A DNA stretch of 55,833 nucleotides from an uncultured Verrucomicrobia subdivision 3 bacterium (GTDB taxonomy: Bacteria > Verrucomicrobiota > Verrucomicrobiae > Limisphaerales > UBA11358), in contig CAIXPZ010000189.1 in the NCBI GenBank assembly GCA_903921455.1, forward strand, positions 1-55,833, written 5' to 3'. Under the pieces are notes generated by a model. It saw only the letters and a list, made by a program, of their open reading frames with translations, did not search any database and was not told where the DNA came from. The translations under genes and the position numbers were made by a program. The stretch's first letter is position 1. Each line of letters starts with the position of its first letter. Positions 6,883 to 14,895 of the stretch are shown here, piece by piece.

Positions 6883-7848
6883 TTAAAAGCGGATGAGTTT
6901 GCGGGCGGCGGCGGCCACGCTGCGGGCGGTCGGACGATGCGCGGCCCAGAGGTTCGGATGATACGGCACCGGCGTGTCCTTGGCGTTGAGGCGTTGCGGC
7001 GGCGCGTCGAGCAGACCGTAGCTTTCGGCGGAGACGCGGGCGATGACTTCCGCCGTCACACCGCCCCACGGCCACGCTTCCCCGACGCAAAGCAACCGGC
7101 CGGTGCGGGCGACGCTGGCGACGACGGTGTCGGTGTCGAGCGGCTTGATGGAACGCAAGTCCACGACTTCCACCTGCCAGCCTTCAGTGGCGAGTTCATC
7201 CGCTGCGGCAAGGGCTTCATGCACCATCGCGCTGTAAGTGACAATGGTGAGGTCGCGACCTTCGCGGGCGATGCGCGCCTTGCCGATGGGCAACGCTTCG
7301 CTCGGCAATTTCTCGGCCTTGAGGTGGTAATAGAGAAACTTGTGTTCGCAGAAAATCACCGGGTCATCAATCGCCACGGCGGAGAGCAGCATGGAATAAG
7401 CGTCTTCCACGGTCGCTGGCGTTAGCACCACGAGGCCGGGATAATGCGCGTAAATCGCCTCCAGACATTGGCTATGAAACGGCCCGCTGCCGGACGTGCC
7501 GCCGAAGGGCAGGCGGACGGTGATGGGGCAGGGGACATTCGTGCGCCAGAAGAGTGTGGAGGCCTGGTTGACGATCTGGTTGAAGGCGACGGTGGAAAAA
7601 TCCGCGAACTGCATCTCGATGATCGGCCGCATGCCTTCGATGGCCGTGCCGACGGCGAGGCCGATGATCGCATCTTCGCTGATCGGCGCATCGAGGACGC
7701 GGCCGGGAAATTCCTTCTGCAGATTTTTCGTGGCCTTGAAGGCGCCGCCGAAGGCGCCGACGTCCTGGCCGTAGATGAACACGCGCGGATCGTCGCGGAG
7801 CGCGTGGGCCTGGGCTTCGCGGATGGCTTCGAGATAGGTGATGCTCAT
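6883..7848 (-). CDS. 2-oxoacid dehydrogenase E1 component, beta subunit
   Basis: 321 aa, the normal beta-subunit length. It opens with the family-typical TYLEAIREAQAHAL, then GQDVGAFGGAFKATKNLQ, and PISEDAIIGLAVGTAIEGMRPI around residues 55-75, which forms the thiamine-diphosphate contact with the catalytic Glu region. The C-terminal domain has the usual VEVVDLRSIKPLDTDTV. It pairs with the alpha subunit encoded immediately upstream (6-bp gap) to decarboxylate a 2-oxoacid and pass the acyl group to E2 lipoate. Confidence 0.93.
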   Translation of the reverse strand: MSITYLEAIREAQAHALRDDPRVFIYGQDVGAFGGAFKATKNLQKEFPGRVLDAPISEDAIIGLAVGTAIEGMRPIIEMQFADFSTVAFNQIVNQASTLFWRTNVPCPITVRLPFGGTSGSGPFHSQCLEAIYAHYPGLVVLTPATVEDAYSMLLSAVAIDDPVIFCEHKFLYYHLKAEKLPSEALPIGKARIAREGRDLTIVTYSAMVHEALAAADELATEGWQVEVVDLRSIKPLDTDTVVASVARTGRLLCVGEAWPWGGVTAEVIARVSAESYGLLDAPPQRLNAKDTPVPYHPNLWAAHRPTARSVAAAARKLIRF

Positions 7849-7854
7849 CGCAAT

Positions 7855-8871
7855 TTAAGATTCTTCACGCAGTTCGTTCAAGTGTTCCGAGGAGAGGGCG
7901 CTCCATTTTTCCTCATACGGGTCCGGCGCCGGTTCGCGCTGGGCTTGGGCGACGGCCTCCTCGATTTCGCGGATGGCTTCGCTGCGCCAGACGGCGAGCT
8001 GCGCCGTGTCGGCCAGTTTCTGCTTCAACAAAAATTCCTCAGCCACCTTCAGGCAGTCCCGTCCGAGCGCGGAATTTTTCAAATCTGGGGCGATATAGCC
8101 GGCGTCGTCATGTTCGCCATGGCCGCAGAGGCGGAGCAAGGTGGCGATGACGAGTTGCGGGCCGTGGCCGGCGCGTGCGCGGGCGATCGCGGCGCCAACG
8201 GTTTTCATGCAGGCGGAAAAATCGGTGCCGTCCACGGTATGCGCTTCCACGCCGTAACCTACCGCCTTGCTGGCGAGGTCGTTGCAGGCGAATTGTCGGT
8301 CGGTCGGGGTGGAGTAGGCAAATTGATTGTTGGCGACGACGAGGACGAGCGGAAGTTTTTCCACGGCGGCCTGGTTCAGCGATTCATGAAATGCGCCGGT
8401 GGACGTCGCGCCCTCGCCGAGGCACGCCGCGCCGACGATGCCGGTGATGCCTTTCATGCGGCGGGCAAAAAGTATTCCGTTCACCACGGAAACCATGGCC
8501 CCCAGGTGACTGATCATCGGGAGGTAACCTTCTTGCGGCCGGCCGCGATGGACGTTGCCGTCGCGTCCGCGCATGGGGCCGAGAGCCGAGCCAAGGTAGG
8601 TGCGGACGGCGTCGATGATGGGTTCGCCGAACGCCAGCCGGCCGGCGGCGTCGCGGATCAGCGGGGCGAAGACATCGGATTTATTGAGGTGAACGCCGAT
8701 GGCCGCGCTCAAGGCTTCCTGGCCGCGGCCAAGAAAGACGCCGCCGTGAATTTTGCCGGCTCGGTAGAGCGCGGCAAATTTGTCATCCAACAGCCTTGCC
8801 CGCAGCATGAAGCGGTAGGCGGCCAGTTGCGTCTCGCCAGCGGCGCGAGACCCGGAGACAGTTTGCAACAT
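7855..8871 (-). CDS. 2-oxoacid dehydrogenase E1 component, alpha subunit
   Basis: 338 aa. It binds thiamine diphosphate through a motif that starts LGEGATSTG (151-159) and ends in VVANNQFAYST (178-188); the usual first GDG is GEG here. HGGVFLGRGQEA (42-53) and RGRDGNVHRG (101-110) match the substrate-channel and phosphorylation-loop regions of the family. It is the first gene of the E1-alpha/E1-beta/E2 operon, starting back to back with the sensor kinase gene across 133 bp. No clear ribosome-binding site precedes the ATG at 8871. Confidence 0.92.
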   Translation of the reverse strand: MLQTVSGSRAAGETQLAAYRFMLRARLLDDKFAALYRAGKIHGGVFLGRGQEALSAAIGVHLNKSDVFAPLIRDAAGRLAFGEPIIDAVRTYLGSALGPMRGRDGNVHRGRPQEGYLPMISHLGAMVSVVNGILFARRMKGITGIVGAACLGEGATSTGAFHESLNQAAVEKLPLVLVVANNQFAYSTPTDRQFACNDLASKAVGYGVEAHTVDGTDFSACMKTVGAAIARARAGHGPQLVIATLLRLCGHGEHDDAGYIAPDLKNSALGRDCLKVAEEFLLKQKLADTAQLAVWRSEAIREIEEAVAQAQREPAPDPYEEKWSALSSEHLNELREES

Positions 8872-9004
8872 GGCGGTAGTTTATCGCCGTCCGCGCGGGC
8901 CAGCAATAAAACTTTCCGGCGGAAATAAAAATTCGTCTGGCTGGTCGCGCAAAAATCTGTTAAATCCGCCGGGTTCTGACACCTTGATTGACGTCAGGGA
9001 CAAG

Positions 9005-11449
9005 ATGAATCCAAACAAATATCACGCGCTGCTGCTGAGTCATGACGCTAAACTGGCGGAGACGCTGCTTTTGGTGGTGCATCTGGATGGCGGCAGTCTG
9101 GGCTCAGTCAACAATTACGCGGACGCACTGCGGCACCTGCAGACGCAGCCGCCGGATTTGGTGTTTTTGGACTTGAAAAACTCGGAGGCGGAAAGTTTGA
9201 GCCTGTTGCGCCAGCTGAAGCATCATCCGCTGCCACTGCCGGTGTTCACCATAGGTTTTGGGGTGGCGGGCGAAACCGCGCCGCCGTTGCGGGCTTTTGA
9301 TCTGGGCTTGAATGAATTGATTCAGTTGCCGGCAGAAAATAGTTTACTCCGGGCGCGCCTGGCCTCGTCGTTGCAACTCAAGCGGCGGCTGGAAGACTTG
9401 ACGCGCCGCCAGCAGGAATTGACGGAGGCCTGCCGCACGGCGGAGGCAAACTCGCGGACCAAGTCGGATTTTCTCGCGACGATGAGCCATGAGATCCGGA
9501 CGCCGATGAACGGTGTGATTGCGATGGCCGGTTTGCTGATGGAGACCCCGCTGACGGTGGACCAGCGCGGCTACTTGGAGACGATACATCACAGCAGCGA
9601 ATCGTTGTTGAACATCATCAACGACATTTTGGATTTTTCAAAGATCGAGGCGGGCAAGATGGAGTTGGAGCGGCACCCGTTTGATTTGCGCGGCTGCATC
9701 GAAGAGTCGTTGGATTTGCTGGAGCCGCGCGCATTGGGCAAACAACTGGACCTGGCTTACGAGGCGGCGGATGTCATTCCTGCGCAGGTCGAGGGGGATG
9801 GGCAGCGGCTGCGGCAGGTGCTGGTGAATCTGGTGGGCAACGCGGTGAAATTCACGGAGCGCGGCAGCGTGGTGATCAGCGTGGAAACGATCGCGCCGCC
9901 GGCCGCCGAGGCGGAAAACCCGCAGGCATTGCGTTTGCATTTCTCTGTGCGCGACACCGGCATCGGCATCCAGCCGGACCGGCTGGCGCGGTTGTTCCGG
10001 CAATTTTCGCAGGCGGATGTTTCCACGGCGCGCAAATATGGCGGCACCGGCCTGGGGCTGGTCATCAGCCGGCGGCTGGTTGAACTGATGGGGGGAAAAA
10101 TGTGGGCCGAAAGCGTGCCGGGCGAAGGTTCCACTTTCCATTTCACGATTGGCTTGTCGGTGCGGGAGGGTTCCCTGCCTCCGGCGTATGCAAAACGGCA
10201 GTTGCCGCTGGCAGATTTAAAGATTTTAATTTTGGAAGACGGCGCCACGGCCAGGAATCTCTTGTTTGAACAATGCCGTCGCTGGGGGATGCAGCCGCAG
10301 GCGGTGGAAAATTCCGCGCAAGCGCTGGAGTTGTTTCGCAGGGGCATGACCTTTGACCTGGCGTTGGTGGATGCCTCGCTGTCCGGCCAGGACGGGGTTG
10401 CGGTGGCGGCCGAGATGCAAAAATTTCCCGCGGCAGCGATGATGCCGGTGGTGTTGCTCGCCGCGCTGGGCAAACGAACGGGCGGGGAGGGCGACGCGCG
10501 ATTGCGGTTCGCGCACACGGTCAACAAGCCGGTCAAGCCTTCTCAGTTATGCGCGATTTTGGAGCGGGCGTTGTTAAGCCCGCGCACGCCGGCCGGTCAG
10601 GCAGAGCCGGCCAAACCCGAGGTTTTGTTGGCGGCGCGGCTGCCGCTGCGCATTTTGCTGGTGGACGATAACGCGATCAACCAGAAGGTAGCCGTGCGGA
10701 TTTTACAGCAGTTTGGTTATGAGCCGGGCGTTGCCGTCAATGGCCGGGCCGCGGTTGAAGCCATTGAGCAGGCGCCGTTCGATCTGGTGTTCATGGATGT
10801 GATGATGCCGGAATTGGACGGCCTGGAAGCCACGCGGTTCATCCGCATGCGCCAGATGAGCGGCGAATATAAGAATTTTCAAACCCGCATCATCATCGTG
10901 GCCATGACGGCGCACGCGATGCAGGGCGACCGCGAAAAATGTATTGCCGCCGGCATGGATGATTATTTATCCAAGCCGGTTCGGCCCAAGGATGTCCGCG
11001 ATATGATTGAAAAGTGGGCGGGGAAAGTCGCCGTGGATCCGGCCCGTCTGCCCGCCGCGCCAATCAATCATGATGCCGCCGATGTGCCGGTGGATTTGAC
11101 GCGCATGAACGATCTGACCGACGGCAATATGGATAACCTGCGCGAGCTGGTGGAGATGTATTTCACGCAGACGCAAAAGCAGTTTGTCCAGCTGCGCGAG
11201 GCGGTGCGCGAGGGCAAGGCTGATGCCGTGCGCCGCGTGGCGCACAGCTGCGCCGGCGCGAGCGCCACGATGGGCATGACCCAACTCGTGCCGTATTTGC
11301 GCGAACTGGAAAAACTCGGCGCTTCCGGAACATTGACGGGCGTGGAGCCGATTTGTGAGAATGCCGCGTGTGAATTTGAGCGCATCCGTGAATTTTTAAA
11401 AACCCAGCCCGAACTGACCCAAGTCATCGCCAATATTAAACCCGCATGA
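9005..11449 (+). CDS. Hybrid sensor histidine kinase (REC-like, HisKA, HATPase, REC, REC, HPt)
   Basis: 814 aa from the ATG at 9005; the open frame extends to 8870, but the extra 45 residues lie in the promoter gap. Order: degenerate receiver (about 5-120, Asp at 56), coiled coil (122-150), dimerisation domain with phospho-acceptor H162 (SHEIRTPMNG), and ATPase domain with N279 (NLVGNAVKFT), DTGIG at 317-321 and GGTGLGL at 346-352. Two receivers follow, D456 (less typical, LILEDG instead of the acidic pair) and D598 (VFMDVMMPELDG). The HPt domain has H747 (AHSCAGASATMG). No transmembrane helix is present, so it is cytoplasmic. Its last bases overlap the next gene (ATGA), giving a multistep phosphorelay with that protein. 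The signal sensed is unknown. Confidence 0.92.
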   Translation: MNPNKYHALLLSHDAKLAETLLLVVHLDGGSLGSVNNYADALRHLQTQPPDLVFLDLKNSEAESLSLLRQLKHHPLPLPVFTIGFGVAGETAPPLRAFDLGLNELIQLPAENSLLRARLASSLQLKRRLEDLTRRQQELTEACRTAEANSRTKSDFLATMSHEIRTPMNGVIAMAGLLMETPLTVDQRGYLETIHHSSESLLNIINDILDFSKIEAGKMELERHPFDLRGCIEESLDLLEPRALGKQLDLAYEAADVIPAQVEGDGQRLRQVLVNLVGNAVKFTERGSVVISVETIAPPAAEAENPQALRLHFSVRDTGIGIQPDRLARLFRQFSQADVSTARKYGGTGLGLVISRRLVELMGGKMWAESVPGEGSTFHFTIGLSVREGSLPPAYAKRQLPLADLKILILEDGATARNLLFEQCRRWGMQPQAVENSAQALELFRRGMTFDLALVDASLSGQDGVAVAAEMQKFPAAAMMPVVLLAALGKRTGGEGDARLRFAHTVNKPVKPSQLCAILERALLSPRTPAGQAEPAKPEVLLAARLPLRILLVDDNAINQKVAVRILQQFGYEPGVAVNGRAAVEAIEQAPFDLVFMDVMMPELDGLEATRFIRMRQMSGEYKNFQTRIIIVAMTAHAMQGDREKCIAAGMDDYLSKPVRPKDVRDMIEKWAGKVAVDPARLPAAPINHDAADVPVDLTRMNDLTDGNMDNLRELVEMYFTQTQKQFVQLREAVREGKADAVRRVAHSCAGASATMGMTQLVPYLRELEKLGASGTLTGVEPICENAACEFERIREFLKTQPELTQVIANIKPA

Positions 11450-12639
11450 AAAAAATCCTGATCATCGAGGACGACCAGATTGTAGCCAATGTTTACCGTA
11501 ACAAACTGGCGGTGGAGGGGTATCAGGCGGAAGTCGCCTCGGACGGTGAATCCGGTTTGAAGGTGATGCGCACGTTTCAGCCGCAGCTGATCATTCTCGA
11601 CCTGATGCTGCCGACGATTTCCGGGGTGGAGGTCATCCGCGAGATCCGCAAGGAGCCGGATTTCATCAAGACGCCGATCATTGTTTTTTCGAACACCTAC
11701 CTGACGAATCTCATTCAGGACGCGTGGCGGGCCGGGGCCAATAAATGCCTCTCCAAAGCGAGCTGCTCGCCGAAGGATTTTATTGATGTGGTCCGGCACA
11801 CCATCGGTGACAGCGGGGCCATTCCGCAGGGAAATCCGCTCGCAAACGATCCATCCCAAGGCAAGTCCGCCAGTTTGACTGCGGAAAACGACGTCGAGTT
11901 TCAGGCTGATCTGCGAAAGACTTTCATTGAAGGTCTGCCGGCCACGCTCTATGCGCTGCGGCTGGGTTTGCAGGGGCTCATCAAGGCGGAAAATGAAATG
12001 ACCCGCCTGCGTCATGTCTATGACCTGTATCGGCGGGTCCATGCGTTGAACGGCAACGCCGGTCTCGCGGGGCTGGTTCAAATCGCCCACATGGCTTCCG
12101 CTTTTGAAGCGCTGCTCAAGGAAATTTACGAGAAGCCTAAAAACATCAACGCGTCCACCACCCGCACGGTGGCGGCGGCGGTGGATTTTCTCGGCTCCCT
12201 TTTTGACCGGGCCGCGCTCCCCGAGAAGCAGGAGATTCTGACCTCAAAAATTCTGGTGGTGGATGATGAGGTTATTTCCCGGCGTGCCATTGTCTATGCG
12301 CTGGAAAAAGCCAAGCTCAAATCCGTCAATGTCGAGGAGCCGGAACAGGCGTTGCAATTGCTCGCCGAAAATGACTACGACTTGATTTTTCTCGACGTGG
12401 ACATGCCCGGCATGACCGGCTACGAGCTCTGCGCCAAGCTGCGCGCCATGCCGCACCTCAAGAAGACGCCCGTGGTGTTCGTGACCAGTCTCAACGACTT
12501 CGACAACCGCACCAGTTCCACCATGGCCGGGGGCAATGACTTTATCGCCAAACCCTTTTTGTTCATCGAACTCACCGTCAAGGCGCTGATCTACGTTATG
12601 CGCTCCCGGTTGCAAGCCAAGTCGCAAGCCACGGTTTGA
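11446..12639 (+). CDS. Response regulator, REC-HPt-REC
   Basis: 397 aa. The N-terminal receiver (1-120) has D52 in LIILDLMLP. The middle helical HPt-like domain (about 150-255) has H199 in RRVHALNGNAG. The C-terminal receiver (267-390) has acidic pocket VVDDE and D317 in IFLDVDMPG. No DNA-binding or enzymatic output domain, so it should relay phosphate or act through protein contacts. Its ATG overlaps the stop of the hybrid kinase gene by 4 bp, which argues for coupled translation and a fixed ratio. Output target unknown. Confidence 0.88.
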   Translation: MKKILIIEDDQIVANVYRNKLAVEGYQAEVASDGESGLKVMRTFQPQLIILDLMLPTISGVEVIREIRKEPDFIKTPIIVFSNTYLTNLIQDAWRAGANKCLSKASCSPKDFIDVVRHTIGDSGAIPQGNPLANDPSQGKSASLTAENDVEFQADLRKTFIEGLPATLYALRLGLQGLIKAENEMTRLRHVYDLYRRVHALNGNAGLAGLVQIAHMASAFEALLKEIYEKPKNINASTTRTVAAAVDFLGSLFDRAALPEKQEILTSKILVVDDEVISRRAIVYALEKAKLKSVNVEEPEQALQLLAENDYDLIFLDVDMPGMTGYELCAKLRAMPHLKKTPVVFVTSLNDFDNRTSSTMAGGNDFIAKPFLFIELTVKALIYVMRSRLQAKSQATV

Positions 12640-12648
12640 GTTTGCCCC

Positions 12649-13269
12649 ATGCTCCACGGCGAATTTATTCCCGCAGCCGATAAACAATCCCGCCGCCTGT
12701 TTGTCGTGCTGCACGGGCTGGGTGATTCCCTCGCAGGCTGGCGCTGGCTGCCCGGCGCGCTGGATTTGCCGTGGCTGAATTATCTCCTCGTCAACGCGCC
12801 CGACGAATACTACGGCGGCTATTCGTGGTTCGATTATCCCGGCGACATCGCGCCCGGCATTCATCGCAGCCGCCAGTTGCTGTTTCAACTGCTCGATGAT
12901 TTGCGCGCAAAAAATTTCCCCGCCGACCAGATTGTCCTCGGCGGTTTTTCCCAAGGCTGCCTCATGGCGCTGGAAACAGGACTGCATTATCCGCACCGAT
13001 TCGCGGGCCTCGTCGGCATCAGCGGCTGGATTTTTGAGATCGAGAATTTGCTCCGCGATCTCACGCCCGTCGCCAAATCGCAACGCCTGCTCGTCACGCA
13101 CGGCCTATACGATCCGCTGCTGCCCATCGCCCCCGTGCGCGACCAGATCCGTCAGCTGAAAGCTGCCGGCCTCGAGGTGGCGTGGCATGAATTCCCCAAG
13201 GAACACACGATTTACGGCACGGAAGAGATAGCCGTCATTCGCGAATTTGTGCTCGCCTGCTACGCGTGA
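12649..13269 (+). CDS. Phospholipase/carboxylesterase-type alpha/beta hydrolase
   Basis: 206 aa, the size of small bacterial carboxylesterases (YpfH/EstB type). It has FVVLHGLGDSLAGW (18-31) at the oxyanion strand and the nucleophile S101 in GGFSQGCLMALE. The acid lies in THGLYDPLLPIAP and the His in PKEHTIYG. No signal peptide, so cytoplasmic. It starts 9 bp after the response regulator and may be read through from it. Natural ester unknown. Confidence 0.85.
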   Translation: MLHGEFIPAADKQSRRLFVVLHGLGDSLAGWRWLPGALDLPWLNYLLVNAPDEYYGGYSWFDYPGDIAPGIHRSRQLLFQLLDDLRAKNFPADQIVLGGFSQGCLMALETGLHYPHRFAGLVGISGWIFEIENLLRDLTPVAKSQRLLVTHGLYDPLLPIAPVRDQIRQLKAAGLEVAWHEFPKEHTIYGTEEIAVIREFVLACYA

Positions 13270-13345
13270 TCGGGTGGCGGGCGACCGCTCCCTGAACCGT
13301 GGTTGTAAAGGGAAGCCAATTCACAGTGGGTCCAACCCGCCAAAG

Positions 13346-13555
13346 TCACACGTTCAATTCGCGGTTTGCGCTCGGCATCCAGATTTGCTCCGGCCGGGCT
13401 GGCGCTTCGTTTTGCCAGTCCATCGCGTTTTCCACGGCGGCGCGCATCTTCTCGAACCACCACTTCGCCTGGGCGACGCGCTGTTCGCGCTGCCGGCCGA
13501 AGATGCGGGTTTGCGTTCCGTTGAATCCGAGTTCGAGCTGTTGGTTGGTCGTCAT
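13346..13555 (-). CDS. Conserved-looking small hypothetical protein, 68-69 aa
   Basis: Reads MTTNQQLELGFNGTQT, then a basic helix (RIFGRQREQRVAQAKWWFEKMRAAVENAM in outline) and a Trp/Pro tail. The ATG at 13555 is preceded on the minus strand by AAAGAAAGG about 8 bp upstream, one of the clearest ribosome-binding sites in the window, which is why the longer frame to 13612 is rejected. I do not recognise a named family. The basic, Trp-containing helix could bind nucleic acid or membrane. It is convergent with the hydrolase gene. Confidence 0.65.
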   Translation of the reverse strand: MTTNQQLELGFNGTQTRIFGRQREQRVAQAKWWFEKMRAAVENAMDWQNEAPARPEQIWMPSANRELNV

Positions 13556-13596
13556 AATATGCCTTTCTTTCGACGACATCCTCGCATGGGGGGTAG

Positions 13597-13618
13597 GACA
13601 CAGGCTGTCCAAGCCTGA
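13597..13618. repeat. Short overlapping palindromes (AGGCTGTCC type)
   Basis: GGACA/TGTCC (13597-13611) and CAGGCT/AGCCTG (13602-13618) overlap, so two alternative hairpins compete. The block lies in the gap between the 68-aa gene and the SLBB lipoprotein gene. It looks like an extragenic palindrome; only one copy is noticed here. Confidence 0.4.
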
Positions 13619-13692
13619 AGATAGTTGGATATATTTGAGGGACAGTCAAAGGGGGCTAATCAGCCCGCCGAAGCCTTGAAAGCGAAACTAAT

Positions 13693-14055
13693 TCAGCGGA
13701 TTTCCACCACGTCGCCCGGCTCCAGCGGAACGACTGCGCCGGTGAACAATATATTGGGCGGCAGCGTCGCGCTCTGGCCTTGCCGCGTGAGGATGATGAT
13801 TTCCGGCTCCTTGGAATCGAGATAGTTTGCCGTGGCAATCGCCTGGGTCAGGTTCAACCCCACGACCCACGGCACCGTGGGGTTTTGCACGGCGCCGATA
13901 ATCGTGACGGACGGTATTGGCATCGCCTGCGGCTGTCGCAACGCCGCGTTTTGTCCGGCGAGATACGCCCGCTGCGCCTGCAACTGGGATTTGGATTTCG
14001 TCGTGCAGCCGGTGGCGGCCAATACCAGAGCCAGGATGACTGCCGACGGCTTCAT
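13693..14055 (-). CDS. SLBB-domain lipoprotein, 120 aa
   Basis: A lipoprotein signal (MKPSAVILALVLAATGC, lipobox LAATG-C at about 14-18) is followed by a Gln/Ala-rich spacer. A small ligand-binding beta domain follows (about 48-120): VTIIGAVQNPTVPWV, then LTQAIATANYL, PEIIILTRQG and VPLEPGDVVEI. The closing PGDVVEI is typical of SLBB domains in Wza-like polysaccharide export proteins, but here there is no pore domain. Its ATG overlaps the panB stop by 4 bp, so it is translated with panB. The ATG at 14055 is chosen over 14079 for the signal peptide and this overlap. Confidence 0.75.
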   Translation of the reverse strand: MKPSAVILALVLAATGCTTKSKSQLQAQRAYLAGQNAALRQPQAMPIPSVTIIGAVQNPTVPWVVGLNLTQAIATANYLDSKEPEIIILTRQGQSATLPPNILFTGAVVPLEPGDVVEIR

Positions 14056-14813
14056 TGCGCCCCGATTTCCGCTTTCCATTGGGCCACCGCCGATTTGAAC
14101 TCCGCCGCGCAGTTCGCTTTTGGTTTCACGAACCGCGGCGTGAACCAGGGGAAACTGCCGGTCAAATCCTGCGTCACCAAAATCTGTCCGTCGCAGTCCG
14201 GCCCGCTACCGATGCCGATGATTGGGATCGGGAGGCGCTGGGAGATTTCTTTTGCGACCGGCGGGGTTACGAGCTCCAGCACGATGGCAAACGCCCCGGC
14301 TTCGGCCAGCGCGCTTGCGTCGTCGATCAGCGCCCGATGTTCCGTGTCTTTTTTGCCTTTGATATGATAACCGCCTTCTTCCAAGACATGCTGTGGCAAC
14401 ATGCCCAAATGCCCGCAGAAGGCGATGCCCGCCGCGACAATCGCTTTCACTTGCGGCAGAATTTCTTGGCCGCCTTCCGCCTTCACGAAATCAGCGCCGG
14501 CCGCGGCCAGTTGTCGGGCGTTGGCCACCGCGCTTTCCACGGTCTCGTAACTCTTGAACGGCAAATCCGCGCCGAGCAGCGCGTTTGGTTTTGCGCGGGC
14601 GGCGGCGCGCACGTGATGGTTCATCTCCGCCATCGTGACGTGTGTCGTGTCCGGATAGCCAAGCACCACCATGCCGACGGAATCGCCGACGAGCAGCAGC
14701 GGCACGCCGGCCTCGTCGAGCAGCTTGGCCATCGGATAATCATACGCCGTGAGCGCGGCAATCTTCTCGCCGCGCTGCTTCATGGCGCTGATCGTCTCGG
14801 TGCTGATTTTCAT
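14052..14813 (-). CDS. panB: 3-methyl-2-oxobutanoate hydroxymethyltransferase
   Basis: First committed step of pantothenate/CoA synthesis: it transfers a hydroxymethyl group from methylene-THF to 2-oxoisovalerate to give ketopantoate. 253 aa, normal length. It shows LTAYDYPMAKLLDEAG and the metal/substrate loop LLVGDSVGMVVLGYPDT (about 39-55), then GADLPFKSYE and IGIGSGPDCDGQILV near 200. The start codon at 14813 is the last base block of an 8-bp-phased inverted array that begins at the stop codon of the upstream kinase gene. No panC or panD in the window. Confidence 0.94.
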   Translation of the reverse strand: MKISTETISAMKQRGEKIAALTAYDYPMAKLLDEAGVPLLLVGDSVGMVVLGYPDTTHVTMAEMNHHVRAAARAKPNALLGADLPFKSYETVESAVANARQLAAAGADFVKAEGGQEILPQVKAIVAAGIAFCGHLGMLPQHVLEEGGYHIKGKKDTEHRALIDDASALAEAGAFAIVLELVTPPVAKEISQRLPIPIIGIGSGPDCDGQILVTQDLTGSFPWFTPRFVKPKANCAAEFKSAVAQWKAEIGAQ

Positions 14814-14895
14814 TCGTGAATTGTGAATCGTTGAATTGTTACATCGTGTCGCATGCCGTGCCGGTTTAACGATTCAACCGTGTAACGATTTAACG
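14813..14895 (-). repeat. 8-bp-phased inverted array linking rfaE1 stop to panB start
   Basis: In gene orientation, the first arm reads CGTTAAAT, CGTTACAC, GGTTGAAT, CGTTAAAC (14895 down to 14864). The second arm reads ATGTAACA, ATTCAACG, ATTCACAA, TTCACGAA (14844 down to 14813), all exactly in 8-bp phase. The arms are built from mutually reverse-complementary words. The first unit contains the upstream stop codon (CGT TAA) and the last unit overlaps the A of the panB ATG. This is the same plan as at 2783-2880. Confidence 0.85.

Noticed and set aside
8870..9004. 45-residue N-terminal extension of the hybrid kinase
   Set aside because: It overlaps the E1-alpha start and the divergent promoter region and is Arg/Ser-rich without structure.
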